Assembly (NCBI GenBank): GCA_964432825.1
Contig: CAYSOX010000005.1
Span: 37,186 to 101,185 of the forward strand
Direction of reading: 5' to 3'
Length of the DNA: 64,000 bases
Source: UMGS1908 sp964432825
Lineage (GTDB): Bacteria > Bacillota > Clostridia > Christensenellales > UBA1242
The stretch's first letter is position 1; each line of letters begins with the position of its first letter. This document shows positions 17,390-26,031 of the stretch, in pieces. A model generated the notes under the pieces. It made no database searches. It had not been told where the DNA came from and worked only from the letters and a program-made list of their open reading frames with translations. Position numbers and translations under genes: made by a program.

Positions 17390-18886
17390 ATGTCATATTT
17401 AGCATTGTATAGAAAATATAGACCTCAAAAATTTAGCGAAGTTGTTGACCAAGAACATATAACAGATACTCTTGCAAATCAAATTAAAACAGGAAAGATT
17501 GGTCACGCTTATCTTTTTACTGGAAGTAGAGGAACGGGAAAAACATCTACCGCTAAGATTTTTGCAAAAAGCATAAATTGTTTAAATCCTGAAAATGGTT
17601 CTGCGTGCGGAAAGTGTGAAAATTGTTTGGGTGGAAATTCTCAAAATATTGATGTGTTGGAAATTGATGCAGCGAGCAATAATGGCGTGGATGAAATAAG
17701 AGAACTTCGCGAACTTGTAAAATATCCGCCAGTAAATGGCAAATATAAAGTGTTTATTATTGATGAAGTGCATATGCTTTCAACAAGTGCGTTTAATGCA
17801 TTGTTAAAAACATTGGAAGAACCTCCTCAATATGTTGTTTTTATTTTGGCAACTACCGAAGTTCATAAACTTCCAGCAACCATTCTTTCTAGATGTATGC
17901 GGTTTGATTTCAAGTTGGTGTCGCTTGATAAACTTACTAAACTTTTGTGTAAAGTTTTGACCGATTCAAAAATTAATTATGAAGAAAAGGCTGTCCAACT
18001 TATTGCAAGAGCGGGAGAAGGAAGTGCAAGAGATGCTTTAAGTATAGCCGATATGGTTATTGCATATGCAAATGATAACTTGACATATGATAATGTTGTA
18101 AAGATAATTGGAGAAATTGAGAAAGATAAACTGTATTCAATTGTTGAATCAATGCTTAAAAACAATGTCGGCGAAGTGTTATATAAACTGGATAAAATTT
18201 TAGATGAGGGCAAGCCTCCGCTTGTGTTAAGTAAAGATTTAATATCTTATTTTAGAGATTTGCTTGTAATTTTAACAATTCCAGAACATTCTGGAGAGAT
18301 GGTAATTGTTCCAAAAGATGTATACAAAAAAATGCAAGAACAAGCAATAAAAGAGAATTATTCAATAATTGTCCGAGCAATAGAGTCTTTAAGTACAGTA
18401 GAGCAAGAGTTAAGATATAGTGTCCAACCAAAAGTTGTGATAGAAACGGCTATTATTAAGACTATGTGTGCCATAAGTTTAGAAGAGAGAATAGAAATAT
18501 TAGAGAAAAAACTTCAAGTTCCGCTTGAAGATAAAAAAAAAATAAGGCAAATTTATAATTCTGCACAAGGTGTTTCTGCGGTGTTAAAAAATGCTAATTG
18601 GTATTATGGGGAAATTTTAAAAAGCCTTAGAGGAAAATCTGAAATGCTTTTATACTCAGCACTTGCTGAAACAATTTCTATGGAATTAAATTCGGGGCGA
18701 TTAAATATAGAAATACCTAAAGGCAAAATTAGTGAGTGTTTAGCAGAAAGTGAAAGTCAACAAAAACTGCAAGCAATTGCTGAAAGTCTTAAAATATCGC
18801 TTAATATAACACTAAAAGAGCGAGAAGAAGAAAGATTGGTACAAAAATTGAAAGAAATTTTTGGCGAAAAATTAATTATAAAATAA
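17390..18886 (+). CDS. dnaX: DNA polymerase III subunit gamma/tau
   Basis: 498 aa. AAA+ clamp-loader ATPase: LYRKYRPQKFSEVVDQEH, Walker A GSRGTGKTSTAK, zinc module CLNPENGSACGKCENCLGG, Walker B IIDEVHMLS, and sensor SRC (arginine finger). The C-terminal third is shorter than in many DnaX proteins and is likely a tau-like polymerase-binding part. It loads the sliding clamp and organises the replisome. It starts 1 nt after sigH with a GGGGAGAGG ribosome site. dnaX-ybaB-recR order follows. Confidence 0.95.
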   Translation: MSYLALYRKYRPQKFSEVVDQEHITDTLANQIKTGKIGHAYLFTGSRGTGKTSTAKIFAKSINCLNPENGSACGKCENCLGGNSQNIDVLEIDAASNNGVDEIRELRELVKYPPVNGKYKVFIIDEVHMLSTSAFNALLKTLEEPPQYVVFILATTEVHKLPATILSRCMRFDFKLVSLDKLTKLLCKVLTDSKINYEEKAVQLIARAGEGSARDALSIADMVIAYANDNLTYDNVVKIIGEIEKDKLYSIVESMLKNNVGEVLYKLDKILDEGKPPLVLSKDLISYFRDLLVILTIPEHSGEMVIVPKDVYKKMQEQAIKENYSIIVRAIESLSTVEQELRYSVQPKVVIETAIIKTMCAISLEERIEILEKKLQVPLEDKKKIRQIYNSAQGVSAVLKNANWYYGEILKSLRGKSEMLLYSALAETISMELNSGRLNIEIPKGKISECLAESESQQKLQAIAESLKISLNITLKEREEERLVQKLKEIFGEKLIIK

Positions 18887-18897
18887 AGGAGAATAAA

Positions 18898-19221
18898 ATG
18901 GGAAATTTTGGAAAATTTGGTGGCGGTCAACCTAATATGCAGGCGTTGATGCGTCAAGCACAAAAAATGCAAGAGGAAGCACTTAAAGCACAACAAGAGG
19001 TTGAAGAAACAGAGGTTGAAGGTGTTGCACAAAATGGTTTAGTTAAGGTTACTATGAATGGTGCAAATGAGGTTGTTGCCATTTCAATTGACCCTGAAGT
19101 TGTAGACCCAGAAGACGTTGAAATGCTAGAAGATTTGATAATGGTTGCACTAAATGATGCAACAACTAAAATCAATTCAGTAAGGCAATCTAAAATGGGT
19201 AAATTTGGGGGCTTAATGTAA
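18898..19221 (+). CDS. YbaB/EbfC-family nucleoid-associated protein
   Basis: 107 aa, the family length. A Gly/Gln-rich start leads to the long helix MRQAQKMQEEALKAQQEV. VEGVAQNGLVKVTMNGANEV then SIDPEVVDPEDVEMLEDL follow, the characteristic core. Family members are DNA-binding dimers. It is placed between dnaX and recR as in most bacteria, and has an AAGGAG ribosome site. Confidence 0.95.
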   Translation: MGNFGKFGGGQPNMQALMRQAQKMQEEALKAQQEVEETEVEGVAQNGLVKVTMNGANEVVAISIDPEVVDPEDVEMLEDLIMVALNDATTKINSVRQSKMGKFGGLM

Positions 19222-19222
19222 A

Positions 19223-19816
19223 ATGTCAAACCAAATAGAACCGATTGGAAGATTGATTAATAATTTTTCAAAACTTCCAGGTGTTGGAAATAAAACGGCG
19301 TCCAGATATGCATATGCAATCATCGATATGCAAGAGGATGAAGCGAGTGAGTTTGCTGAAAGTATTTTGGAAGTTAAATCTAAGGTTAAGTTTTGTAATA
19401 TCTGTGGCGATTATTCAGACGAAGAAATTTGTTCACATTGTAGAGAATCCAAAAGCGATATTATATGTGTAGTCGCAGAACCAAAAGATGTTTCGGTAAT
19501 ATCCAAAGTTAAAGGATTTACAATTGCTTACCATGTGTTGCACGGAACAATTAGTCCGCTAGCGGGTAGGGGGCCGGATGATATTAGGATTAATGAGTTA
19601 TTAAAGCGAATATCCGATAATAATATTCAAGAAGTAATAATGGCAACCAACACCGATGTTGAAGGAGAGGCAACTGCTATGTATATTGCAAGACTTTTAA
19701 AACCAATGGGTATAAAAGTTACAAGACTGGCACAAGGAATTTCGATAGGTTCCGACCTTGAGTATGCTGACGAGGTTACGCTTTCAAGAGCCTTAGAAGA
19801 CCGAAAAGATATGTGA
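19223..19816 (+). CDS. recR: Recombination mediator RecR
   Basis: 197 aa. An N-terminal HhH region (KLPGVGNKTASRYAY), a four-cysteine zinc finger (CNICGDYSDEEICSHC), a TOPRIM core starting ICVVAEPKD, and a Walker-like end (RLAQGISIGSDLEYADEVTL). RecR works with RecO and RecF to load RecA at gaps. It starts 1 nt after the ybaB stop and ends the operon at a terminator. Confidence 0.97.
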   Translation: MSNQIEPIGRLINNFSKLPGVGNKTASRYAYAIIDMQEDEASEFAESILEVKSKVKFCNICGDYSDEEICSHCRESKSDIICVVAEPKDVSVISKVKGFTIAYHVLHGTISPLAGRGPDDIRINELLKRISDNNIQEVIMATNTDVEGEATAMYIARLLKPMGIKVTRLAQGISIGSDLEYADEVTLSRALEDRKDM

Positions 19817-19846
19817 AAGATAGGTGAAAAATCCTATCTTTTTTGT
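19817..19846 (+). terminator. Terminator of the mrnC-to-recR gene cluster
   Basis: AAGATAGG (19817-19824) pairs with CCTATCTT (19833-19840), followed by TTTTTTG. The stem starts right at the recR stop. Confidence 0.85.
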
Positions 19847-19864
19847 TTTATTTTTTGTATGTGC

Positions 19865-19893
19865 TTGACATTAAAATTTCAAATTCATATAAT
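19865..19893 (+). promoter_or_regulatory. Promoter of the ABC exporter operon
   Basis: TTGACA (19865-19870), a 17-nt spacer and TATAAT (19888-19893). Confidence 0.85.
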
Positions 19894-19923
19894 ATATGAG
19901 TAATTTTTAAAGGAGTGAGTAAA

Positions 19924-21663
19924 ATGATTAAAAAGTTAGCAAAAAATGTGGGCGAATATAAAAAAGAAGCCATTTTAACACCTGTTATGGTTGCTTTAGA
20001 AGTTGTTATTGAATGCTTTATTCCCCTAGTTATGAGCAGACTTATTACCATTATTGAACAAGGTGCCAACTTGTTGCAGATTTTTACTGTTGGTGGCGTT
20101 TTGGTTTTGATGGCAATGGTATCATTACTACTAGGTGTTTTGTCTGGTAGATTTTGTGCGATAGCATCATGTGGCTTTGCAAAAAATTTAAGACAAAACT
20201 TGTATTCAAAGGTTCAAACATTTTCGTTCTCAAACATTGATAAGTTTTCATCGTCAAGTTTGGTTACAAGGCTTACCACCGATGTAACGAGGGTTCAGCA
20301 GGCATTTATGATGATTATCCGTATTGCTGTGCGTGTGCCATTTATGTTTATATCTTCTATATTAATGGTTATTTTTATAAGCCCCAAAATTGCGTTGCTA
20401 TTTGCAATCGCAATACCAGTGTTGATAATTGCACTGGGCTTAATCATATTTTTTGCAATGCCAACATTCAATAAGGTATTTAAAAAATATGATAAAGTAA
20501 ATGAAAGTATTCAAGAAAATGTCAAAGGAATGCGTTGTGTAAAATCTTATGTTCGTGAAGATTATGAAATTAACAAGTTTAACGAAAAATCGGATGAATT
20601 GAAAAAGGATTTTACAAAAGCCGAAAGGATTGTCGCTTTTAACGGGCCGGTAATGAATTTCACCATATTTTCGGTAATGTTATGCATTTGTTATTTAGGT
20701 TCAAAAATTATTATTGAAAGTGGAGAAACATTATTAAATATTGGTGAACTTTCTAGTTTGTTGGTATATAGTTCACAAATACTTTCTAGTTTAATGATGC
20801 TTTCAATGATTTTTGTAATGATAACTATGAGCATTGCAAGTTGTAAAAGAATTATTGAAGTTTTGGATGAAGAACCAGATATTCAAAACAATGACAAAGC
20901 ATTAACTGAAATCAAAAATGGTTCAATTGAATTTAAAAATGTGTCTTTCAAGTACGACAAAAATGCTGAAAAATACGCATTAAGCAATATTAATCTAAAA
21001 ATTGAATCGGGGCAAACGATTGGTATAATTGGCGGTACTGGTAGCAGTAAAACGACTCTTGTAAATTTAATTTCTAGACTTTATGATGTAACGGAAGGGT
21101 CTTTGCTGGTTGGTGGCAAAAATGTTAAAGATTATGATTTGGTAACACTTCGTGATAATGTTGCGGTAGTGTTGCAAAAGAATATTCTATTCAGTGGTAG
21201 CATAAAAGAGAATCTTAGATGGGGTAAAAATGATGCCACAGACGAGGAAATGAAACGAGTTTGTGAAATATCACAGGCGGATGAGTATATTTCTAAGTTT
21301 GAAAATGGATATGATACACATATTGAGCAAGGTGGTGCAAACCTTTCTGGTGGTCAACGCCAAAGGATGTGTATTGCCAGAGCATTATTAAAAGACCCTA
21401 AGATAATAATTTTTGATGATAGTACAAGTGCGGTTGATACTAGAACGGATGCAATGATTAGAAATGCATTAAAAACTGAAGCACCTGATGTTACAAAAAT
21501 TATAATTGCACAACGAATTTCATCTATCGAAAATGCAGACAAGATAATTGTGTTGGATGGAGGAAAAATTGTTGGTTTTGGCACTAGTGATGAACTTAGA
21601 AAGACCAATGAAATATATCGCGAGATTTATGATATTCAAAATAAAATAGGGGGTGATAAATAA
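19924..21663 (+). CDS. ABC exporter half-transporter, degenerate ATPase site partner
   Basis: 579 aa from the ATG at 19924. A GTG nine bases upstream overlaps the AGGAG ribosome site and is rejected. A six-helix membrane domain spans about residues 15-310, and the nucleotide domain follows: Walker A GGTGSSKTT, signature LSGGQRQRMCIARALL, Walker B IIIFDDSTSAVDT. The residue after the Walker B Asp is Asp rather than the catalytic Glu, as in the BmrC/LmrC type of heterodimeric multidrug exporters. It pairs with the next gene, which overlaps by 1 nt. The substrate is unknown; drug or lipid export is inferred. Confidence 0.88.
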   Translation: MIKKLAKNVGEYKKEAILTPVMVALEVVIECFIPLVMSRLITIIEQGANLLQIFTVGGVLVLMAMVSLLLGVLSGRFCAIASCGFAKNLRQNLYSKVQTFSFSNIDKFSSSSLVTRLTTDVTRVQQAFMMIIRIAVRVPFMFISSILMVIFISPKIALLFAIAIPVLIIALGLIIFFAMPTFNKVFKKYDKVNESIQENVKGMRCVKSYVREDYEINKFNEKSDELKKDFTKAERIVAFNGPVMNFTIFSVMLCICYLGSKIIIESGETLLNIGELSSLLVYSSQILSSLMMLSMIFVMITMSIASCKRIIEVLDEEPDIQNNDKALTEIKNGSIEFKNVSFKYDKNAEKYALSNINLKIESGQTIGIIGGTGSSKTTLVNLISRLYDVTEGSLLVGGKNVKDYDLVTLRDNVAVVLQKNILFSGSIKENLRWGKNDATDEEMKRVCEISQADEYISKFENGYDTHIEQGGANLSGGQRQRMCIARALLKDPKIIIFDDSTSAVDTRTDAMIRNALKTEAPDVTKIIIAQRISSIENADKIIVLDGGKIVGFGTSDELRKTNEIYREIYDIQNKIGGDK

Positions 21664-23585
21664 TGGCAGGAATGAAAAGACAGATGGGTCCACGCCCTAA
21701 AGTAAAAAAGGGAACAATGAAAAGACTTCTTAAAATGTTGTTTTCCGATTATAAATGGCAAATGCTACTTATTGTTTGCTGTTTGATAATTTCTGCAATT
21801 GGTAGTTCAGTTTCAAGTATATTCTTACAAAGAATTATTGACAATGTAATAACCCCCGCACTTGCGAGTGGTTTTGATTCGGTAAAAGCAGAGTTTTTGA
21901 AAATAATTATTACGCTTGCTAGTATATACTTGTTGGCTGTAATTTCAAGTTTAACTTATAACCAAATAGGTGCCAAGGTAACCCAAAACTTTTTGGGAAA
22001 TGTTCGTGAAAGATGCTTTAAAAAGATGGAAAAACTTCCAATAAGTTATTTTGATAGTCACGCACACGGCGACATAATGAGTTATTACACAAACGATGTA
22101 GATAGTTTGGAACAATTAATCGGTCAAACTTTACCAAACTTTATTAGTTCGGCAATTACATTAATTGTTTTGGTTAGCATTATGTGTACATTTAGTTTAT
22201 GGCTAATATTGGTGGTATTTTTGTCGGTTGTGTTAATGCTTTTTGTTACCAAAAAGGTTGGTGGAAATAGTGCTAAATATTTTATTAAACAACAAAAATC
22301 TATTGCAAAATGCGAAGGCTTTATTGAAGAAATGATGAATGGTCAGAAAGTCGTTAAAGTTTTTAACCACGAAGATGAATCAATAGCAGACTTTAAGGTT
22401 ATAAACAATCAGCTTTTTGAGGACAGTTCAACAGCAAATAAGTTTGCAAATATATTAATGCCAATAATGGGTAATATTGGAAACATTGTTTATGTCTTGC
22501 TTGCATTTGTAGGTGGTATTTTAATTGCTTTGAATGTACCAAATTTAACAATTTTGGGTATTGGCGGAGCGATTACTACTGGTACATTGGTTTCATTCTT
22601 AACCATGAGCAAAAGTTTTACGATGAATGTTTCGCAAATTTCTCAACAGGTAAATAATATTGTTATGGCACTTGCGGGAGCCGACCGTATATTTACACTT
22701 TTAGACGAGGAAGAAGAGAAAGATAATGGGTATGTTATGCTTGTCAATGTTGAAAAGGATAACGATGGAAAAATAACCGAAGTAGATTATAATTCTGGTC
22801 ATTGGGCTTGGAAACATCAACATAAAGATGGTAGACTTACCTATACTGATTTAAATGGTAGAATTGAATTGGAAAATGTAACCTTTGGATACACTCCGCA
22901 AAAGATGGTCTTAAAAAATGTCAGCGTAGTTGCCGAGGCTGGTGAAAAAATTGCATTAGTTGGTGCAACAGGTGCTGGAAAGACTACAATTGCAAATTTG
23001 GTTAATAGATTTTACGACATTCAAGGTGGTAAAATTAGATATGATGGCATAAATGTTACAAAAATTAAAAAGCCGGATTTGAGGCGATCTCTTGCAATGG
23101 TGCTACAAGATACCAACTTGTTTACTGGAACGGTAATGGATAATATTAGGTATGGAAATTTGGAAGCAACAGACGAAATGTGTGTTGAGGCAGCAAAACT
23201 TGCAAATGCACACGACTTTATTATGAGGCTTCCAAATGGATACAATACCGAACTTGTAAATGATGGCGCAAATCTCTCTCAAGGGCAACGACAACTTTTG
23301 AGTATTGCTCGTGCAGCGGTTGCAAATGCTCCAGTTTTGATATTGGATGAAGCGACCTCAAGTATTGATACAAGAACTGAAAAAATTGTCCAAGCGGGAA
23401 TGGATGCGTTGATGAAAGGGCGAACAGTTTTTGTTATTGCACACCGATTGAGTACCATTCAAAATAGTAGTAAAATTATAGTTCTAGACAATGGCGAAAT
23501 CTTAGAAATGGGTAACCATGAAGAACTTATTAGCAAAAAGGGTAGATACTATCAATTGTATACTGGTGCAGTTGACCTCGATTAG
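21663..23585 (+). CDS. ABC exporter half-transporter, catalytic ATPase site partner
   Basis: 640 aa. The membrane domain has six helices, and the nucleotide domain carries Walker A GATGAGKTTI, signature LSQGQRQLLSIARAAV and Walker B LILDEATSSID with the catalytic Glu. An insertion of about 50 residues (NVEKDNDGKITEVDYNSGHW region) separates the membrane part from the nucleotide fold, as in many clostridial homologues. The canonical signature of the partner would complete this active site, while this protein's LSQGQ would sit at the inactive one. Start and partner stop overlap by one base, so translation is coupled. Confidence 0.88.
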   Translation: MAGMKRQMGPRPKVKKGTMKRLLKMLFSDYKWQMLLIVCCLIISAIGSSVSSIFLQRIIDNVITPALASGFDSVKAEFLKIIITLASIYLLAVISSLTYNQIGAKVTQNFLGNVRERCFKKMEKLPISYFDSHAHGDIMSYYTNDVDSLEQLIGQTLPNFISSAITLIVLVSIMCTFSLWLILVVFLSVVLMLFVTKKVGGNSAKYFIKQQKSIAKCEGFIEEMMNGQKVVKVFNHEDESIADFKVINNQLFEDSSTANKFANILMPIMGNIGNIVYVLLAFVGGILIALNVPNLTILGIGGAITTGTLVSFLTMSKSFTMNVSQISQQVNNIVMALAGADRIFTLLDEEEEKDNGYVMLVNVEKDNDGKITEVDYNSGHWAWKHQHKDGRLTYTDLNGRIELENVTFGYTPQKMVLKNVSVVAEAGEKIALVGATGAGKTTIANLVNRFYDIQGGKIRYDGINVTKIKKPDLRRSLAMVLQDTNLFTGTVMDNIRYGNLEATDEMCVEAAKLANAHDFIMRLPNGYNTELVNDGANLSQGQRQLLSIARAAVANAPVLILDEATSSIDTRTEKIVQAGMDALMKGRTVFVIAHRLSTIQNSSKIIVLDNGEILEMGNHEELISKKGRYYQLYTGAVDLD

Positions 23586-23591
23586 TAAATG

Positions 23592-23621
23592 AAAATCTCA
23601 TCAATTATGATGAGATTTTTT
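23592..23621 (+). terminator. Terminator of ABC exporter operon
   Basis: AAAATCTCATCA pairs with TGATGAGATTTT over a 4-nt loop, then T's. From 23622 to 23842 the sequence is AT-rich with nothing identified. Confidence 0.92.
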
Positions 23622-23842
23622 GTATAAATTAAAAAAAATTAATGGGGTAAAAATGAAGGTGTTTTATTGGTTGATTAGTTTTTCGACCGAGTTAATACAA
23701 GGCAAAATATGGCAAATTTAAGGCTATTTTCAATAGGTGTGAATTTAAAACTTTTTAAAAATTGAAAACAAAGCGAAATTTTGGGAGGTTTTTTTAAAAA
23801 GTTTTTTTCAAATAAAATTCCTAAAATTTACGCAAATTATGT

Positions 23843-23871
23843 TTGACACTTTCTAAAAATTTTACTATACT
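23843..23871 (+). promoter_or_regulatory. Promoter of the methyltransferase gene
   Basis: TTGACA (23843-23848), a 17-nt spacer and TATACT (23866-23871). Confidence 0.8.
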
Positions 23872-23899
23872 ATAAGTAGTTAAAGTTGAGGTAAAAAAT

Positions 23900-24685
23900 A
23901 TGAATACAAATGTAAGTTTAAACAAAAATTTAAATTCAAATGAAATTCAAGCGGGTAATAAATTTGCTTTTGATGTTTGGTATGCCGAAGCATGGAGTAG
24001 ACGCCAAGGATATTTTTCTTTTAAAATTGCAAACAATCTTAAAAAGAAATCTGAGAAAGAGGGTAGAACAATTAATAGCGTTTTGGATGTTTGCTCGGGG
24101 TCAGGCGAATTTTTAAATGTTTGTAACACTTTCATAAAAGACTGTATGGGTGTTGATAATGCGGGTGGATATCTTGATTATGTAAAAACTAAATATCCAA
24201 ATATTAAGTTTAAAAGAATTGAAAAATTATATACATTTGATTTGGGTAAAAAATTTGATTTGATTACCTGTAACCACGATGTAGTTAATATGTTTTTAAA
24301 GTTTGAAGAATGGGAAGAATTTTTCCGTTCGTGCTTTAAGCACTTAAACGAAGGTGGTGAATTGCTTTTTGATTTTTATAGCGAAGAAAAAATGAACACA
24401 TGGGAAAAGGTTAGTTTTGAACAAGATTACACTTTGGATTATGTTCAGAAGGTTTCTAATGAAAATGGCGTGTGTGTAATGGATGAAGTTTATTATATTC
24501 GAGAGAATGAATCTTTATATAGAAAAACTGCCGATAAAATGATAGAAACGGGTTTCCCAACCGATGCAATATTAAAAGCAATTCAAGATGCTGGATTTAG
24601 AAGCGTTGAATTTATTAATATTGATTTTGAAAAAGTTAGTAGAGATGATAATGTGGAAAGAGTTCATCTGCTTTGCAAAAAATAA
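23900..24685 (+). CDS. Class I SAM-dependent methyltransferase
   Basis: 261 aa. The Rossmann motif I is LDVCSGSGEFL at about residue 57. The acidic end of strand 2 is GVDNAGGYLDY, motif IV is LITCNHDVVNMF, and the later GGELLFDF fits the post-II strand. This places it among small-molecule or general methyltransferases; the substrate is unknown. A single-gene unit with its own promoter, just upstream of the tRNA-Thr locus. A GAGGT ribosome site precedes the ATG. Confidence 0.8.
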   Translation: MNTNVSLNKNLNSNEIQAGNKFAFDVWYAEAWSRRQGYFSFKIANNLKKKSEKEGRTINSVLDVCSGSGEFLNVCNTFIKDCMGVDNAGGYLDYVKTKYPNIKFKRIEKLYTFDLGKKFDLITCNHDVVNMFLKFEEWEEFFRSCFKHLNEGGELLFDFYSEEKMNTWEKVSFEQDYTLDYVQKVSNENGVCVMDEVYYIRENESLYRKTADKMIETGFPTDAILKAIQDAGFRSVEFINIDFEKVSRDDNVERVHLLCKK

Positions 24686-24705
24686 AAAATAATTTATTAA
24701 AGTGA

Positions 24706-24734
24706 TTGACAAAATATTATGTTTAATATATAAT
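24706..24734 (+). promoter_or_regulatory. Host promoter of the disrupted tRNA-Thr gene
   Basis: TTGACA (24706-24711), a 17-nt spacer and TATAAT (24729-24734), a full-consensus promoter of stable-RNA type. It now reads through the 5' tRNA fragment into the element's intact tRNA-Thr 200 nt downstream. A hairpin GCACGA/TCGTGC lies at 24810-24825. Confidence 0.85.
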
Positions 24735-24829
24735 GGTTATCGTGATATTTATCAAAGTCTTGGTAAGGTTTTGATTTTGCAGTTGCAAAAATAAATGTCA
24801 ATCATTGTAGCACGAGTTTTCGTGCATAT

Positions 24830-24868
24830 GCTGATGTGGCTCAGTCGGTAGAGCACCGCCTTGGTAAG
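24830..24868 (+). pseudogene. 5' fragment of host tRNA-Thr(GGU), cut in the anticodon loop
   Basis: Bases 1-39 of a tRNA: acceptor strand GCTGATG, D arm GCTCAGTCGGTAGAGC, anticodon 5' stem CCGCC and the loop TTGGTAA, ending at the attL core. The 3' partner at 37815 supplies GGCGG, which pairs with CCGCC. The neighbouring intact copy instead has CTGCC/GGCAG, so this piece belongs to the distant half. It cannot fold into a tRNA on its own. Confidence 0.93.
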
Positions 24869-24929
24869 ACAAGGAAAGCACTACTTTGACCACTTTTAAA
24901 ATTAAATATTTGCTCCGTTTTGGAGCCAT

Positions 24930-25005
24930 GCTGATGTAGCTCAGTCGGTAGAGCACTGCCTTGGTAAGGCAGAGGTCACGGGTTCAAGTCCCGTCATCAG
25001 CTCCA
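24930..25005 (+). tRNA. tRNA-Thr (anticodon GGU), carried by the element
   Basis: 76 nt with CCA encoded. The acceptor is GCTGATG/CATCAGC, the anticodon stem CTGCC/GGCAG with loop TTGGTAA, and the T arm CGGGTTCAAGTCCCG; the discriminator is T. It lies inside the att boundaries, 61 nt from the left core, and differs from the split host gene in the D arm start (TAGC versus TGGC), the anticodon stem and the T arm. It would be transcribed from the host promoter at 24706 and replaces the gene that insertion destroys. Confidence 0.97.
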
Positions 25006-25010
25006 ATCAT

Positions 25011-25059
25011 AAACCTTTGAAAAACCCTTATAAATAGGCACTTTCAAAGGTTTTTTATT
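25011..25059 (+). terminator. Terminator behind the element tRNA-Thr
   Basis: AAACCTTTGAAA (25011-25022) pairs perfectly with TTTCAAAGGTTT (25042-25053), followed by T's. Confidence 0.88.
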
Positions 25060-25095
25060 TTCTAAAATATTTGATAAATTTTTGCTCAAAAAATA

Positions 25096-25230
25096 TTTGC
25101 TGTCAATTTTTGGAGCAATTGCTGTCAAAAAAAAGACAAAAAAATAGACCGATAGTCAAATATTGAACTATCGGTCTAAATTGTTTTAATACTATATAAA
25201 ACTGATACATTTGCTGTCAATTGCTGTCAA
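25096..25230 (+). repeat. Left cluster of integrase arm-type repeats
   Basis: Four copies of TTGCTGTCAA in the same direction: 25097-25106, 25119-25128 and a head-to-tail pair at 25211-25220 and 25221-25230. The same unit recurs near the right end (37689-37733). Direct 10-11-bp repeats flanking an att core are what the arm-binding domain of Tn916/lambda-type integrases recognises. The last copy overlaps the stop of the AbiJ-like gene. Confidence 0.7.
25146..25177 (-). terminator. Terminator of the AbiJ-like gene
   Basis: Perfect 10-bp stem AGACCGATAG/CTATCGGTCT. On the minus strand it is followed by ATTTTTTTG. Confidence 0.85.
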
Positions 25231-25967
25231 ACTAAAAACTTCAAAGCCAAGTCAATTAAAGCTAAACACCTATTATAGAAATAATCATAAAAGTTATCAT
25301 CTATTATTTCAATCTTATCTAATTCGTGATGTCTAATTCTATGTTTATTTCCCAAATCAGTAAGTTTAATAAACTCATCATTAAACAATTGATAATATAT
25401 TTCATTGGAATGACTAATCTGTTCTATAATTTTTTCAACAGATTTCTTTTTGTCTAATCCGTCTTTCATATAATAAGTTTTTAGTCTTTCAAGAGCGTCC
25501 CACATTTTCTCTGTCGCTATCTTTTTGTCTTTTTTATAATATGCTTGAGCTTCATCTATTAATTCTTTTAGTCCCTTTTCTTGAACATTATTTGTATCTG
25601 TTGAAATCACAATACCTGAGTATTTATTTAAAATGTTGATACAATTTTGTTTGTTTTGTTTCAACATAACAGAAATAGTCGGGTCATCTGCATTTTTAAA
25701 ACCAAATCTAAACGATTTAACTTTATAAACTTCATAATAGTCAATCAAATCTTGTAAAAGTTTCATTTTATCTTTTATAGAAATTGTATTATCAGCAAAA
25801 TAAGCATTTAATGATTTTCCCTTTGATAATCCATATCTTGACTTAATATCTACACCTATGCTTTTTGTAACAAACTTAGCAAAAGAGTCGTCTGAAAAAT
25901 CTAAAACATAACCACCTTCATTAAACATGGTATCAATATACATTAATTCAACAGCTGTTAATTCCAT
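25227..25967 (-). CDS. AbiJ-like abortive-infection protein
   Basis: 246 aa from the ATG at 25967, which has AGGAGAG just before it; an upstream ATG at 26075 would add a Lys/Arg-rich tail overlapping the integrase gene and lacks support. The N-terminal part (YVLDFSDDSFAKFV, then DIKSRYGLSKGKSLNAYF) resembles the AbiJ N-terminal domain of phage-abortive proteins. The C-terminal half is helical and ends with NKHRIRHHELDKI, similar to HEPN-type Abi C-terminal regions, though a strict RxxxxH ribonuclease motif is not clear. Likely a phage-defence cell-death effector placed between attL and int. Family assignment is from memory of motifs. Confidence 0.55.
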   Translation of the reverse strand: MELTAVELMYIDTMFNEGGYVLDFSDDSFAKFVTKSIGVDIKSRYGLSKGKSLNAYFADNTISIKDKMKLLQDLIDYYEVYKVKSFRFGFKNADDPTISVMLKQNKQNCINILNKYSGIVISTDTNNVQEKGLKELIDEAQAYYKKDKKIATEKMWDALERLKTYYMKDGLDKKKSVEKIIEQISHSNEIYYQLFNDEFIKLTDLGNKHRIRHHELDKIEIIDDNFYDYFYNRCLALIDLALKFLV

Positions 25968-26031
25968 AATCTCTCCTAATAGTGTAATTATAGCATATTG
26001 AAATTTATAATACAATAATAGGCAATAAGAA

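Noticed and set aside
19915..19923. GTG start for the first ABC subunit
   Set aside because: It lies within the AGGAG ribosome site of the ATG at 19924.
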